DNA of 64,000 bases from an uncultured SAR86 cluster bacterium (GTDB lineage Bacteria; Pseudomonadota; Gammaproteobacteria; Magnimaribacterales; AG-339-G14): NCBI GenBank assembly GCA_902589965.1, contig CACIUX010000003.1, positions 1 through 64,000 of the forward strand, given 5' to 3'. Shown piece after piece: positions 16,169-24,870 of this stretch. Both the position numbers and the translations under genes were made by a program. How positions within the stretch are numbered: the first letter of the stretch is position 1; the number at the start of each line of letters is the position of its first letter. A model generated the notes under the pieces. The model was not told where the DNA came from and ran no database searches. It saw nothing but the letters and a program-made list of their open reading frames with translations.

Positions 16169-17212
16169 TTAATCTTCTAATTCCATATCAATGATTGGTC
16201 TTAAAACCTTTCCTTTCTCAAAGTCGCTTACTGCCGTATTTATGTCTTTCAACTTATAAGGCTTTGAGAGATATTTCTTAGAAGGAATTTTTCCTTCTTT
16301 AATTAATTTTATATATTTTTTGATATCTTTATCTGGAAGAGTTTCACCTCCCCAGGTTCCAGTGAGTTTCTTTCCAGATATTAAGTCATAAGGATTAACT
16401 TTTATTAAGTCACCATGTGATGGGTTGCCAGCTAAAATAAATTGGCCAGAATTGTTGAGGCTTCTTATAGCTAGATTAATTACCTCTGTTATTCCTGTAG
16501 CGTCAATGGAGTAATCGAGGCCATTGCCTTTATTAAGTTTCAAAATTTGGTTTAGATTTTTTTTTGGCTCGTATATCAAACAATCTGATGCTCCAAAATC
16601 TTTAGCAAGAGCTAGTTTCTTTCTATTGATATCTATGGCAATTATCTTTCTAATCCCTTTAGCCTTAGATGCCATGATTGAACTTAAACCAATACCTCCA
16701 CATCCAAAGATGGCAATTGAATCAGATTTCTTAATATTACTATTATTTAAAACAATACCTGCGCCAGTTGGTATGGCACACCCCAGCATACAGGCTTCTA
16801 TAAGAGGAAAATTTTTGGGAATTTTCACTAATCTATTCTCAGATATGACTGCTACTTTCAAAAAAGTTGAAATTGGGCCGGAGTTAATATTTTTTTTCGA
16901 TGATTTGTATATGCAGCCCCCAGAATCTATACCCTCGCCTTTAATCCACGTCAGAACTACATGGTCATTTTTAGAAACTTTAGTCACGCCAGCGCCAATT
17001 TTTAATACTTTGCCTGAACCTTCATGACCTAAAGTATGAGGAAGAAACTTATCCTCTCCCTTTTTTCCTTTTATTTCATTTAGTTGAGAGTGACATATGC
17101 TTGAATAAGATATCTCAACAAGAACTTGCCCTCTTTTAAGCCTTGGTATATCTAAATTTCTAAGTTCAAGTTTTTCATTTATCTCATTAAGAACAGCAGC
17201 TAAGGTTTTCAT
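16169..17212 (-). CDS. Zinc-dependent medium-chain alcohol dehydrogenase
   Basis: This 347-residue MDR protein has the catalytic zinc ligands: a cysteine in SSICHSQ near residue 39, GHEGSGKV with histidine and glutamate near residues 62-63, and the cysteine of MLGCAIPTGAG near residue 142. The NAD-binding motif is FGCGGIGLSS near residues 168-177. The lobe that normally holds the structural zinc has only one cysteine (GIDSGGCIYKS), so that zinc is probably absent. It most resembles class III/zinc ADH enzymes, but its place in a polysaccharide locus suggests oxidation or reduction of a sugar or polyol. It is 9 bp downstream of a glycosyltransferase gene and 10 bp upstream of the flippase gene. 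Confidence 0.82.
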   Translation of the reverse strand: MKTLAAVLNEINEKLELRNLDIPRLKRGQVLVEISYSSICHSQLNEIKGKKGEDKFLPHTLGHEGSGKVLKIGAGVTKVSKNDHVVLTWIKGEGIDSGGCIYKSSKKNINSGPISTFLKVAVISENRLVKIPKNFPLIEACMLGCAIPTGAGIVLNNSNIKKSDSIAIFGCGGIGLSSIMASKAKGIRKIIAIDINRKKLALAKDFGASDCLIYEPKKNLNQILKLNKGNGLDYSIDATGITEVINLAIRSLNNSGQFILAGNPSHGDLIKVNPYDLISGKKLTGTWGGETLPDKDIKKYIKLIKEGKIPSKKYLSKPYKLKDINTAVSDFEKGKVLRPIIDMELED

Positions 17213-17221
17213 TTCTATTAA

Positions 17222-18454
17222 TTAAGTAAGGAGATTTTTATGATTTGATAAAAACATTTCTGAAACACTTGCTTTGCACAGGTAACTGAAATGTTGTTCA
17301 TTAATCATTGATTTAAATTTGTTTGAATAAGTATTTTCCTCATTATCATTTAAATTTCTTTCTTCATCTAATTTGTTAAACATTTCTATTGTAAGGTCTT
17401 TAATTTCTTCTTGAGTATTATCAATTAAAGTTATTCCATCTTTCTTAAAATCCTCTAGATATCTGTAATTAGAGATTTTAGAATTAAAAATTTTACTAAT
17501 TTTAATTAATTGCTGATCTTTTTTATAAAGTTTTGGTATGCATATATTTGATTCAATACCTATCGGGCAATGAGAAAACGGCGAAATATTATTAACTGCT
17601 GCAGGAACCCCAAATAAATTTGCAAGGTCAACAATGCCGCTTAAAGAAGCTAAAACAAATTTTGATGATGCTATTAAAGCTATATCTAATTGAGGACATT
17701 TATATTCTGAATTAGCATAATCGATGAAGAAAGAATTGTTTTCAATCTCTTTCATGGATTTGTCACCTAAGCGAACACAAATTCCCCCTCTTTTGTGTAT
17801 CTCTGCAATTGCAAGATCATAAGAATTAATATCTATATTTCTATAAGACTGATCATAATCATGCCCCTCTAATTCAAGAGAATAACCTGACTCGCGGGCA
17901 AATAAACATACATGAAATCTATATTTATTTTCCGGTAAGTTATTTTTAAAAAAGGTGTCTAAAACTTCTCTATCATCTGAATCCAAGGAATAAAGTGGAT
18001 CTCTTTCTTTCCAAGAGTTAAGAATTGGATGCAACTTGGATGAACTTATTGAGGTTGTATTATTCGTATCTAAAGTATTGTATTTAATCCAAGTGAATGG
18101 AATAAAAATTAATTTCAAATATTGATTTTTTATAAACTGGACATCTCTTGATAAATACTTAAGCAGATGATTGTTTGCAGCTACCTTGCTTTCGAATAAA
18201 ACTATTATTTTATATTTATCCTGATTAATTTCTTTCGCCTTGATTAATAAACTAGTATCTGTAGCTAAATGACCTAGTCTCCTTACATATATATTTACAA
18301 TTCTGTAGTTATATAAAAATAATATGAAAGAAGCTGGAAGGTAAATAAATATTATTAATATCTTGAATAAAAAAATTAAAAAAAGATAAGAGTATTTAAG
18401 CAAGAAAAAAAGAATTGTTGAAAATTCTTTTATAGTTGTTGATAATTTTCGCAT
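17222..18454 (-). CDS. Probable glycosyltransferase of the TIGR04372 type
   Basis: This 410-residue protein begins with a hydrophobic hairpin (about residues 12-52), then a RRLGHLATD motif near residues 58-66. The later motifs are HVCLFARESGYS, a YRNIDINSY segment, RGGICVRLGDKSM, and a region (LANLFGVPAAVNN) resembling the nucleotide-binding end of GT-B enzymes. This motif set matches what I know as the TIGR04372 putative glycosyltransferase family, often found in O-antigen clusters. The N-terminal hydrophobic part suggests membrane attachment. Neighbours on both sides are polysaccharide genes with gaps of 9-24 bp. The reaction is not known. Confidence 0.62.
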   Translation of the reverse strand: MRKLSTTIKEFSTILFFLLKYSYLFLIFLFKILIIFIYLPASFILFLYNYRIVNIYVRRLGHLATDTSLLIKAKEINQDKYKIIVLFESKVAANNHLLKYLSRDVQFIKNQYLKLIFIPFTWIKYNTLDTNNTTSISSSKLHPILNSWKERDPLYSLDSDDREVLDTFFKNNLPENKYRFHVCLFARESGYSLELEGHDYDQSYRNIDINSYDLAIAEIHKRGGICVRLGDKSMKEIENNSFFIDYANSEYKCPQLDIALIASSKFVLASLSGIVDLANLFGVPAAVNNISPFSHCPIGIESNICIPKLYKKDQQLIKISKIFNSKISNYRYLEDFKKDGITLIDNTQEEIKDLTIEMFNKLDEERNLNDNEENTYSNKFKSMINEQHFSYLCKASVSEMFLSNHKNLLT

Positions 18455-18478
18455 CAGACTTTAAATGATGTTTTTACT

Positions 18479-19141
18479 TTACTGGGCAAAAAACCAATAG
18501 TAATCACCTTTATAGCCGACTTCTTCAAAAAGTTTTAGCCAATCATCACAATGCATGTATGTTAAAGCAGTTAAATTCCATTTCAGCATTGCTTCTCTTC
18601 CATTGTCATCTCTCCAAGCATCATTCATTACAAAGGCATCTTTCTTGGTGACTCTGGAGATTTCTCTTAAGGCTTGCTTACAATCTATTTCCGGGAGATT
18701 ATGAATAGTATTTATAGCTATTACTAAATCAAAGTAGTTATCTTCAAAAGGAATTGAGTTAGCATTTGCTATAGTAATGTTATTTTTTTGAGTATCTATT
18801 GCATTATCTTTTGCATATTTCGATACATCTATCCCTTTTATTTCAGAATTTGGTAAAGCGATACTCAAGTCATGCATCATAAAGCCTTTAGCACAACCAA
18901 CATCTAAAATTTTTGAATTTTCGTTCAAAGAATAATAACTTATTATGTAATCAACTGTCTTTTTCCAAAACTTTGGATTATATTTATACCCACCATATCC
19001 TGTAAGCCTATCCCTATCAAAATATTCAATATCAAATTTTCTTGCAATAGCTCTATCTTTTTCAGAAATAAGTTCACCTCTTTCTTCTATAGGCCTTTTT
19101 GATCGAGGATAATATTTAAGAAGATTTATTTCTTTTCCCAT
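18479..19141 (-). CDS. Class I SAM-dependent methyltransferase
   Basis: This 220-residue protein contains a compact methyltransferase domain: motif I ILDVGCAKGFM near residues 79-89, an acidic residue at the end of strand 2 (GIDVSKYA), motif NANSIPFEDNYFDLVIA, and a following INTIHNLPEID. This is the Methyltransf_11/25 pattern used by many small-molecule methylases. No substrate-specific feature was recognised. It lies 3 bp downstream of an FkbM methyltransferase gene, so two methyl groups may be added to the same glycan, or one protein may act on a nucleotide-linked precursor. Confidence 0.82.
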   Translation of the reverse strand: MGKEINLLKYYPRSKRPIEERGELISEKDRAIARKFDIEYFDRDRLTGYGGYKYNPKFWKKTVDYIISYYSLNENSKILDVGCAKGFMMHDLSIALPNSEIKGIDVSKYAKDNAIDTQKNNITIANANSIPFEDNYFDLVIAINTIHNLPEIDCKQALREISRVTKKDAFVMNDAWRDDNGREAMLKWNLTALTYMHCDDWLKLFEEVGYKGDYYWFFAQ

Positions 19142-19144
19142 ATC

Positions 19145-20068
19145 TCAATACCACTGATTCTTATTTGAGATAAATATTGAACCTTCCCTATGAGACGTGG
19201 GTAAATCGTCTATAGAATTAACTTTTCTCCACGATTTTTTTTGAGAGTAAACTGAAACTTGCAATGTTGAAAAGTATTCCCAGAATTCAATTCTATTTTT
19301 CTCAGTTGAAATTTCAGCTATAAAATCTGAATTATTAAAATGTTGTTCTTCAAAACTTTTTAAAATATCTACTTCTGAACCCTCTACATCGAGCTTAAAT
19401 AGATCAAATTTGTTGCTCAGATTTTTTGCATCCTCTACTTCAACTTCATAAACATCAACAGGTCCATAACTTTCCTTTTTATCATTGATATAGCTGCCAG
19501 TTGTATTATTGACGATTTTGGTGAATTCAGCTTTACCAGAATAATTTGAAACAGCCTTTTGATGAAAAGTGTTATTTGAAAAACCTTCTAAAAAATCTTT
19601 TGCTATTACCGAATGATTGATATCAGGTTCATAAGAATGTACTTCATAGCCCAGAGAACATAAAATTTTGCTATGAAGTCCAACGTTTGTGCCAATGTCA
19701 CAAACAGTCTTATATCTTTCCTTATTTTTTTTATAAAACATATAAATGAATAACTCGTCTATACCAAAAAAGTGCCTCGAATTAATATTTCCCATTTCCA
19801 TAAAGGGGAAATCAATCTTAATATCTAAAATTTTCTCTACTGTGTTATTGAGACTATAGTGTGATGCATATCGCAATATAAGTAGATTTTTAAAAAAAAT
19901 ATAAATTGAGGAGCTTGGATTTTGTAGCTCTGGATTAGACCAAAAAAATTCAATACAATCATCAACAGAAAAGTTTAAATCTTCGGCATTGAAATCTCTG
20001 TAAGTTAAGTCTTCAAGAGAGTTTAATAGGCTATTGAAATCCTTTTCGGAAATTTCTTTATTTGACAT
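19145..20068 (-). CDS. FkbM-family methyltransferase
   Basis: In this 307-residue protein the SAM-binding motif VCDIGTNVGLHS is near residues 121-132, HSYEPD follows, and the FkbM hallmark FKLDVEGSEVDIL is near residues 224-236. The N-terminal 110 residues are an extra region without a recognised domain. FkbM enzymes typically O-methylate sugars. This is one of three members in the locus; they differ in length and N- or C-terminal additions, suggesting separate methylation targets. It is 22 bp downstream of the SDR gene and 3 bp upstream of another methyltransferase gene. Confidence 0.83.
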   Translation of the reverse strand: MSNKEISEKDFNSLLNSLEDLTYRDFNAEDLNFSVDDCIEFFWSNPELQNPSSSIYIFFKNLLILRYASHYSLNNTVEKILDIKIDFPFMEMGNINSRHFFGIDELFIYMFYKKNKERYKTVCDIGTNVGLHSKILCSLGYEVHSYEPDINHSVIAKDFLEGFSNNTFHQKAVSNYSGKAEFTKIVNNTTGSYINDKKESYGPVDVYEVEVEDAKNLSNKFDLFKLDVEGSEVDILKSFEEQHFNNSDFIAEISTEKNRIEFWEYFSTLQVSVYSQKKSWRKVNSIDDLPTSHREGSIFISNKNQWY

Positions 20069-20090
20069 GATTCATTAAATTTAAAGCGAA

Positions 20091-20912
20091 TTATATATCA
20101 ACTACTTTGTTGTTGCCCTCTCTTCTTAATTTATACAAATCTTTTGAAATCTTTAGTTCTTCTTCAAGTTTCTTATGACCCCATTTATCATGCACAACAG
20201 AAAAATTTCTACCACTAGTTAAACTTTTATCGGCTTCATCAATCCATCTTAGGCATTTAAAAATATCATCAAAAGAAGTGCCTTGATCACCTGAGTTCAT
20301 AAATTCAAGAACTCTTTTATAATTATCTCCCGCTGTCTCTTTTGCTTTAAGGGTTTCATAATGTGTTTTTGTCCTCACGAAACCAGGGCCAATTATTTGA
20401 ATTTTTAAGTCATCATATTCAGAGTCAATTAGCTCGCACATTTTAATTAAACCTATTTTTGAAACACAATATGCGGAATAATGTTTCATAGCAGAATTTG
20501 TTCCTCCTCCAGCCATTAAATTAATGCACGAAATTGTTGATTTATCTCTAAATTCATAAAGTCCATGAATTATTTTCATTTGATTGGTGAAGTTAAGTAA
20601 AATTGATCTTTCCCATTTGTTAAAGTCAATTTCAAAAAAGTTTCCTATAGGCTCACTTGAACCAATTGAGCTAAATAGATTAGTCCATTCAAATTTCTTA
20701 TTCTTGATATTTGTTAATAAAAATTCAATATCAGACTCATCTAAAACATCACATCTTAAAAGATCTACATTTTTGTATTTTTTTAAAGATATGACATTTT
20801 CATTTTCTTGCCTAAAAGTTCCCAGAACCTCAAACCCTACATCTGAATACCTTTTGCAAATATTAAAACCTATATCCGCATTTACCCCCAAAATAATTAT
20901 TTTATTATTCAA
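20091..20912 (-). CDS. Short-chain dehydrogenase/reductase
   Basis: This 273-residue classical SDR has a cofactor motif GVNADIGFNI near residues 9-18, a serine/asparagine region (INLMAGGGTNSA) where the catalytic serine is not obvious, and YSAYCVSKIGL near residues 138-148 with the YxxxK pair. The glycine motif departs from TGxxxGxG, as in several sugar-modifying SDRs. It overlaps the TPP enzyme gene by 8 bp (TTGAATAA), so the two are translationally coupled; a ketone made by that enzyme would be a natural substrate for reduction. The start is TTG. Substrate unknown. Confidence 0.8.
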   Translation of the reverse strand: MNNKIIILGVNADIGFNICKRYSDVGFEVLGTFRQENENVISLKKYKNVDLLRCDVLDESDIEFLLTNIKNKKFEWTNLFSSIGSSEPIGNFFEIDFNKWERSILLNFTNQMKIIHGLYEFRDKSTISCINLMAGGGTNSAMKHYSAYCVSKIGLIKMCELIDSEYDDLKIQIIGPGFVRTKTHYETLKAKETAGDNYKRVLEFMNSGDQGTSFDDIFKCLRWIDEADKSLTSGRNFSVVHDKWGHKKLEEELKISKDLYKLRREGNNKVVDI

Positions 20913-22638
20913 ATTTAACCCCTTTTAAATAAGGCTGCATGATACTTAAAGGTAAAGGAGTAAATGTTCCATCATCATTTGCCTTATAACCCTGTCTAAA
21001 AAGTTCCATTACATCTTCTTCTACAACAACCTCGCAAATAATTGGTCCTTTAGACTTATTTAGCTTTGCGACAATAAAGTCAACGTCAGATTTATGGTTT
21101 AGCTTTAGATAATCTATTTTAAATCCAGAGGCTAATCTTTCTATATCTGGCATTTTCAAAGACCAGTCTGGGTGAGTACCATAAAGCCTTCCCTCCAAAA
21201 ATTCTTTTTGCGTGTGTCTTATTGCTAGGTAACCATTATTATTAATGACACAAATTACTACAGGAATATTTTCAGATTTTATATTTTGTAAATCTTGAAT
21301 ATTCATAAGAAAACTTCCATCTCCAATTATGCAATACAACTTTTTAAATTTATTTGAAGCATTTACTCCTATTGTTTCTGCTAGGCCTGTGCCCATTGCA
21401 GATATAGCCGATGAACATATAATTCTTTGATTTTCCTTTAAAAAAGAACTTTGGAATCCGCAATACAATGCAGTACCGCCTCCGTCAACAATAATAGCAC
21501 TTGATTTTGGGGATTTTTGTGTGAGTTTTCTGAAAAAAAGATTTGGATTTGGTAAGGTATCTTGCTTAGGCTTGTACCAGTTTAGAGATTTTAAGTCTTC
21601 ATAGTCTGAAGTTAATGAATTTGTATTTTTCTTCAGATTTAAAGAAGACATAATCTTTAAAAAGTCTGATAGATCAGCGTTAATTTTTAGGTCGAATTTA
21701 ATATTTAAATTATTAAGTTGATCTTTATCAATATTTACAATTATTTTTTTTGAGTTTGGCGCAAAGGTATCTGTCAATGTTGTAGTTTGAGAAATGGAAA
21801 GATGAGTACCCAGACAAATAAGTAGATCAGATTTGAATAATGCTAAATTTGCTCCCCTTTGTCCTCTCATCCCTATAATACCTAGATTAGTTGAGTCGGA
21901 AGTCTCAAAAATATCAGCTGCTGTCCAAGTCGTTACAGCTTTAAGATTATTTTTTCTCAAGATATTCTTAATCTTTTCCTCTGATCTAGAAAGTCTCAAA
22001 CCGTACCCTAGAACAAATAATGGATTTTTAGAATTACTATAGAGCTTTTTAAAATTATCTAAATTTTTTATATTTGGATTATTTTTTATTTTTTTAACTT
22101 TATTTATTTTTCCTACTTTTTCTATATTTTCCCACTGAAAGTCTAATGGAATATCTATCCAAACAGGCCCAGGTCTTCCAGAGGTAGCCAACTGGATAGC
22201 ATCATTCATCACATTTACTACTTTCTCTTTATTTTCTATCAGAAAAGTCCCTTTAGTAATTGGTTTTACAATATCGAGAATGTTTGCCTCTTGAGTTCCA
22301 ACTTGTCTTACTTTTTTTCCATATGATAAATGACTAGATCTAACTTGACCTGATATAAAAATTACTGGAATCGAATCCTGCCAAGCACCCAAAAGACCTG
22401 TTAAAGCATTTGTACATCCTGGACCAGTAGTAATCACAGCACATCCTATCTCTCCCGTAACTTTTGAGTTCGCAGCAGCAGCAAGAGCAGCCGATTCTTC
22501 ATGATGATTATAAATAACATTAATACCTTCTTTCTCCAATGAATCAAAGATGTGAACAACTGCGCCTCCCTGAAGACCAAAAACCGAAGAGACACCATTT
22601 TTTTTAAGTGTTTTTGCTATAAAATCTGTAATCTTCAT
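20905..22638 (-). CDS. Thiamine-diphosphate enzyme, acetolactate-synthase-like (IlvB family)
   Basis: This 577-residue protein has the three-domain IlvB layout: a catalytic glutamate 47 in NHHEESAALA, the TTGPGCTNALTG stretch near residues 79-90, and the TPP/Mg motif GDGSFLMNIQ (GDG at 439-441) ending in NNNG near residues 467-470. No ilvN regulatory subunit is next to it. In a polysaccharide locus with an SDR coupled downstream and a PLP aminotransferase upstream, a biosynthetic carboligase is more likely than branched-chain amino acid synthesis. The precedent is YerE of Yersinia, which transfers a two-carbon unit from pyruvate to a CDP-keto-sugar. That specific role is inference; the family is certain. 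Confidence 0.85.
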   Translation of the reverse strand: MKITDFIAKTLKKNGVSSVFGLQGGAVVHIFDSLEKEGINVIYNHHEESAALAAAANSKVTGEIGCAVITTGPGCTNALTGLLGAWQDSIPVIFISGQVRSSHLSYGKKVRQVGTQEANILDIVKPITKGTFLIENKEKVVNVMNDAIQLATSGRPGPVWIDIPLDFQWENIEKVGKINKVKKIKNNPNIKNLDNFKKLYSNSKNPLFVLGYGLRLSRSEEKIKNILRKNNLKAVTTWTAADIFETSDSTNLGIIGMRGQRGANLALFKSDLLICLGTHLSISQTTTLTDTFAPNSKKIIVNIDKDQLNNLNIKFDLKINADLSDFLKIMSSLNLKKNTNSLTSDYEDLKSLNWYKPKQDTLPNPNLFFRKLTQKSPKSSAIIVDGGGTALYCGFQSSFLKENQRIICSSAISAMGTGLAETIGVNASNKFKKLYCIIGDGSFLMNIQDLQNIKSENIPVVICVINNNGYLAIRHTQKEFLEGRLYGTHPDWSLKMPDIERLASGFKIDYLKLNHKSDVDFIVAKLNKSKGPIICEVVVEEDVMELFRQGYKANDDGTFTPLPLSIMQPYLKGVKFE

Positions 22639-22646
22639 AAATTAAG

Positions 22647-23816
22647 TTATTTCAAATCTTTGATAAAGTTCTCAATCCTCACCGAAGCAGATAAGATATT
22701 TTTTTTGGAGTTTGCGAAACATAGCCTCACATATCCTTCTCCGCTCTTGCCAAAGTAACTACCGGGACAAGTAGCTACACCATGTTCATCTAAAAGCCTT
22801 TGAGAAAAAGTTACGTCATTCAATCCCGTTTCTTTGATATTTACAAACAAATAAAAGGCTCCTTCGGGTTTTATGCAACTAAGAAAATCTATTGAGTTTA
22901 TACATTTATAAATGAGATCTCTTCTCTCTTTAAATTCAGAAATCATATTTTTAATGTAAATTTGATCTGAGATAATTGCTTCAGTTGCAGCTGACTGTAT
23001 GAATGGTGGAACGCAGGAATTAAGGGTCTCAAGTACCAGAGTCATTTTTTTTATGAGCTTTTCGGGACCTGTGACTGCACCTATTCTCCAACCAGTCATA
23101 GCATAAGATTTGCTAAAAGAATGAATGATTACTGTTCTATCTTTGCAATGGTCTATAGAGCTGGGAGAGAAAAAGTTTTCTTCGAAAATCATTCTTCCAT
23201 AGACTTCATCGCTCAAAAGAAATAGATCATATTTTTCCGCTAAAGCATAAATTTGTTTCATTTCTGCTTCTCCTAGAACAGAACCAGTTGGGTTATGAGG
23301 GGAATTAATTAAAATAGCTTTTGTCTTAGAAGATATAACCTTTTCTAACTCATTGGGATCTAACTTAAAATGATTTGATTCTTGAAGTGGGATGTAAATC
23401 CCTTTTAAGCCAAGGAAATCAATTATTGATCTATAAGAAACAAAACAAGGATCAACCGTAATTATTTCGTCTCCCGGATCAGCAATTGTTGCTAGGCAAT
23501 AAAAAATTTGAATATTCGCTCCCTGAGTAACAAGAATTTGTTCAAAGGAGGGTTTAAAACCTCTCGATAAAAATGTTCTTTCAGCTGCTGCGGCCTTAAA
23601 TTCTTCTGAACCTGATGCAGATACATAGTGAGTATTTCCATCTCTAAGTTCTTGAATACATTTTTCAACGACATTAGGAGGTGACTCAAAATCTGGATCT
23701 CCGATTTCTAGGTGAATGATAGATTTACCTTGATTCTCAAGTTCTTTTGCCCTGGTCAAAATCTGAAACATCTTTTGTCCTGCAAGATTCTCTGTCGATC
23801 TAGAAAGTTTTCTCAT
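22647..23816 (-). CDS. PLP-dependent class I/II aminotransferase
   Basis: This 389-residue fold-type I aminotransferase has NSPHNPTGSVL near residues 171-181, the aspartate of LLSDEVYGR, and the PLP lysine 236 in SFSKSYAMTGWRIG. The tail VRLCFANS holds the substrate carboxylate arginine. It resembles aspartate/aromatic amino acid aminotransferases, which act on amino and keto acids rather than sugars; DegT-type enzymes are the usual sugar aminotransferases. Its place between E1-beta and the IlvB-like enzyme, with gaps of 2 and 8 bp, suggests that a 2-keto acid made or used by those enzymes is its partner. It could equally be a general metabolic enzyme caught in the locus. Confidence 0.85.
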   Translation of the reverse strand: MRKLSRSTENLAGQKMFQILTRAKELENQGKSIIHLEIGDPDFESPPNVVEKCIQELRDGNTHYVSASGSEEFKAAAAERTFLSRGFKPSFEQILVTQGANIQIFYCLATIADPGDEIITVDPCFVSYRSIIDFLGLKGIYIPLQESNHFKLDPNELEKVISSKTKAILINSPHNPTGSVLGEAEMKQIYALAEKYDLFLLSDEVYGRMIFEENFFSPSSIDHCKDRTVIIHSFSKSYAMTGWRIGAVTGPEKLIKKMTLVLETLNSCVPPFIQSAATEAIISDQIYIKNMISEFKERRDLIYKCINSIDFLSCIKPEGAFYLFVNIKETGLNDVTFSQRLLDEHGVATCPGSYFGKSGEGYVRLCFANSKKNILSASVRIENFIKDLK

Positions 23817-23818
23817 TA

Positions 23819-24868
23819 TTAAAATGGACCCTTAAACCAGTCTCCTGGAACATCATGGGGATGTATTTTTTTAAAGTTATTTAAAGATTTTGTTTTTTTT
23901 CCAAACATTTTAAGAACAGTCTTTGTAATCTCTAATGCGCCAGGATAATACTTATCAGTAAGTCCAAAACTTGTTGGTGAGGATAAATCATCTAAAGCTA
24001 ATCTATTAGGAGGAGATTTTAATTTTGATATTTCCATAGAAACTGATGCAACTATCTCGCTAGATACTGAAAAACTTTTAACAGATGAATCTATAGCTAA
24101 TAGTCTTTTGGTTTTATTGACTGATCTAATTATTCTTTTTATGTCCAGCGGACTTGTTGTTCTAATGTCAATAAGCTCGCATGAAATACCAAGCTTTTCG
24201 AGTTCCTTTACAGCATGCATTGATTCAACTGTCATGTAAGAAAGAGAAGTAATTGTTATATCACTCCCTTTTTTTATTACCTTTGCTTCCCCTACAGGAA
24301 CTCTATATTCTTCTACAGGTACTTTTCCTACCTGTCCATGAAGCCATCTATGCTCAAGAAATATTGTAGGATCATCATCGAAAATACTCTCCAGTAAGAG
24401 ACCTTTTGCATCATAAGGGTTTGATGGCATGACTACTTTTAATCCAGGAATATGAGAGAATATTGAATGAAGGTTTTGTGAATGTGTTGGACCTTGGCCC
24501 CACCCATGACCAACTATTAATCTTATCGTAATTGGTACAGAAGAAGTTCCCCCAAACATAATTTTCCATTTTGAAGCATTATTTATAATTTGATCCATTG
24601 CAAGAAGGAAAAAATCTACTCTTTGATGCACCATGACGGGTCTTGTACCCAGAAGAGAGGCGCCTATTCCAATACCAGTCATAGCATTTTCTGAGGTTGG
24701 AGTATCAAATACTCTTTCACTTCCAAATTTTTCTTGGAGGCCTGTAGTAGTTGAGAATACTCCTTTAGGATCAGGAACTCCTAGTCCAAAAGTGATGACC
24801 TCTTTTGAGGTTTTCATTGCTGAGAACATAGCCTCATTTATTGCTCTAGCAAATGAAATTTCTCTCAT
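23819..24868 (-). CDS. 2-oxoacid dehydrogenase E1 beta-like subunit
   Basis: This 349-residue protein matches the beta subunit of heterotetrameric TPP dehydrogenases (PDH, BCKDH, acetoin DH). It has FGLGVPDPKG and a TPTSENAMTGIGIGASL stretch at the N-terminus, RLIVGHGWGQGPTHSQ in the middle, and a transketolase C-terminal domain (about residues 210-330). It is 2 bp downstream of the alpha-subunit gene. No E2 acyltransferase, lipoyl domain or dihydrolipoamide dehydrogenase is encoded nearby, so the pair may act as a stand-alone decarboxylase or carboligase for a sugar-linked product. The tail after residue 320 (lysine-rich, ending GDWFKGPF) is not typical. Confidence 0.85.
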   Translation of the reverse strand: MREISFARAINEAMFSAMKTSKEVITFGLGVPDPKGVFSTTTGLQEKFGSERVFDTPTSENAMTGIGIGASLLGTRPVMVHQRVDFFLLAMDQIINNASKWKIMFGGTSSVPITIRLIVGHGWGQGPTHSQNLHSIFSHIPGLKVVMPSNPYDAKGLLLESIFDDDPTIFLEHRWLHGQVGKVPVEEYRVPVGEAKVIKKGSDITITSLSYMTVESMHAVKELEKLGISCELIDIRTTSPLDIKRIIRSVNKTKRLLAIDSSVKSFSVSSEIVASVSMEISKLKSPPNRLALDDLSSPTSFGLTDKYYPGALEITKTVLKMFGKKTKSLNNFKKIHPHDVPGDWFKGPF

Positions 24869-24870
24869 AT

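Noticed and set aside
16524-17027. Plus-strand open frame of 167 codons
   Set aside because: It lies wholly within the zinc alcohol dehydrogenase gene on the other strand, which has all family motifs, so it is a shadow frame.
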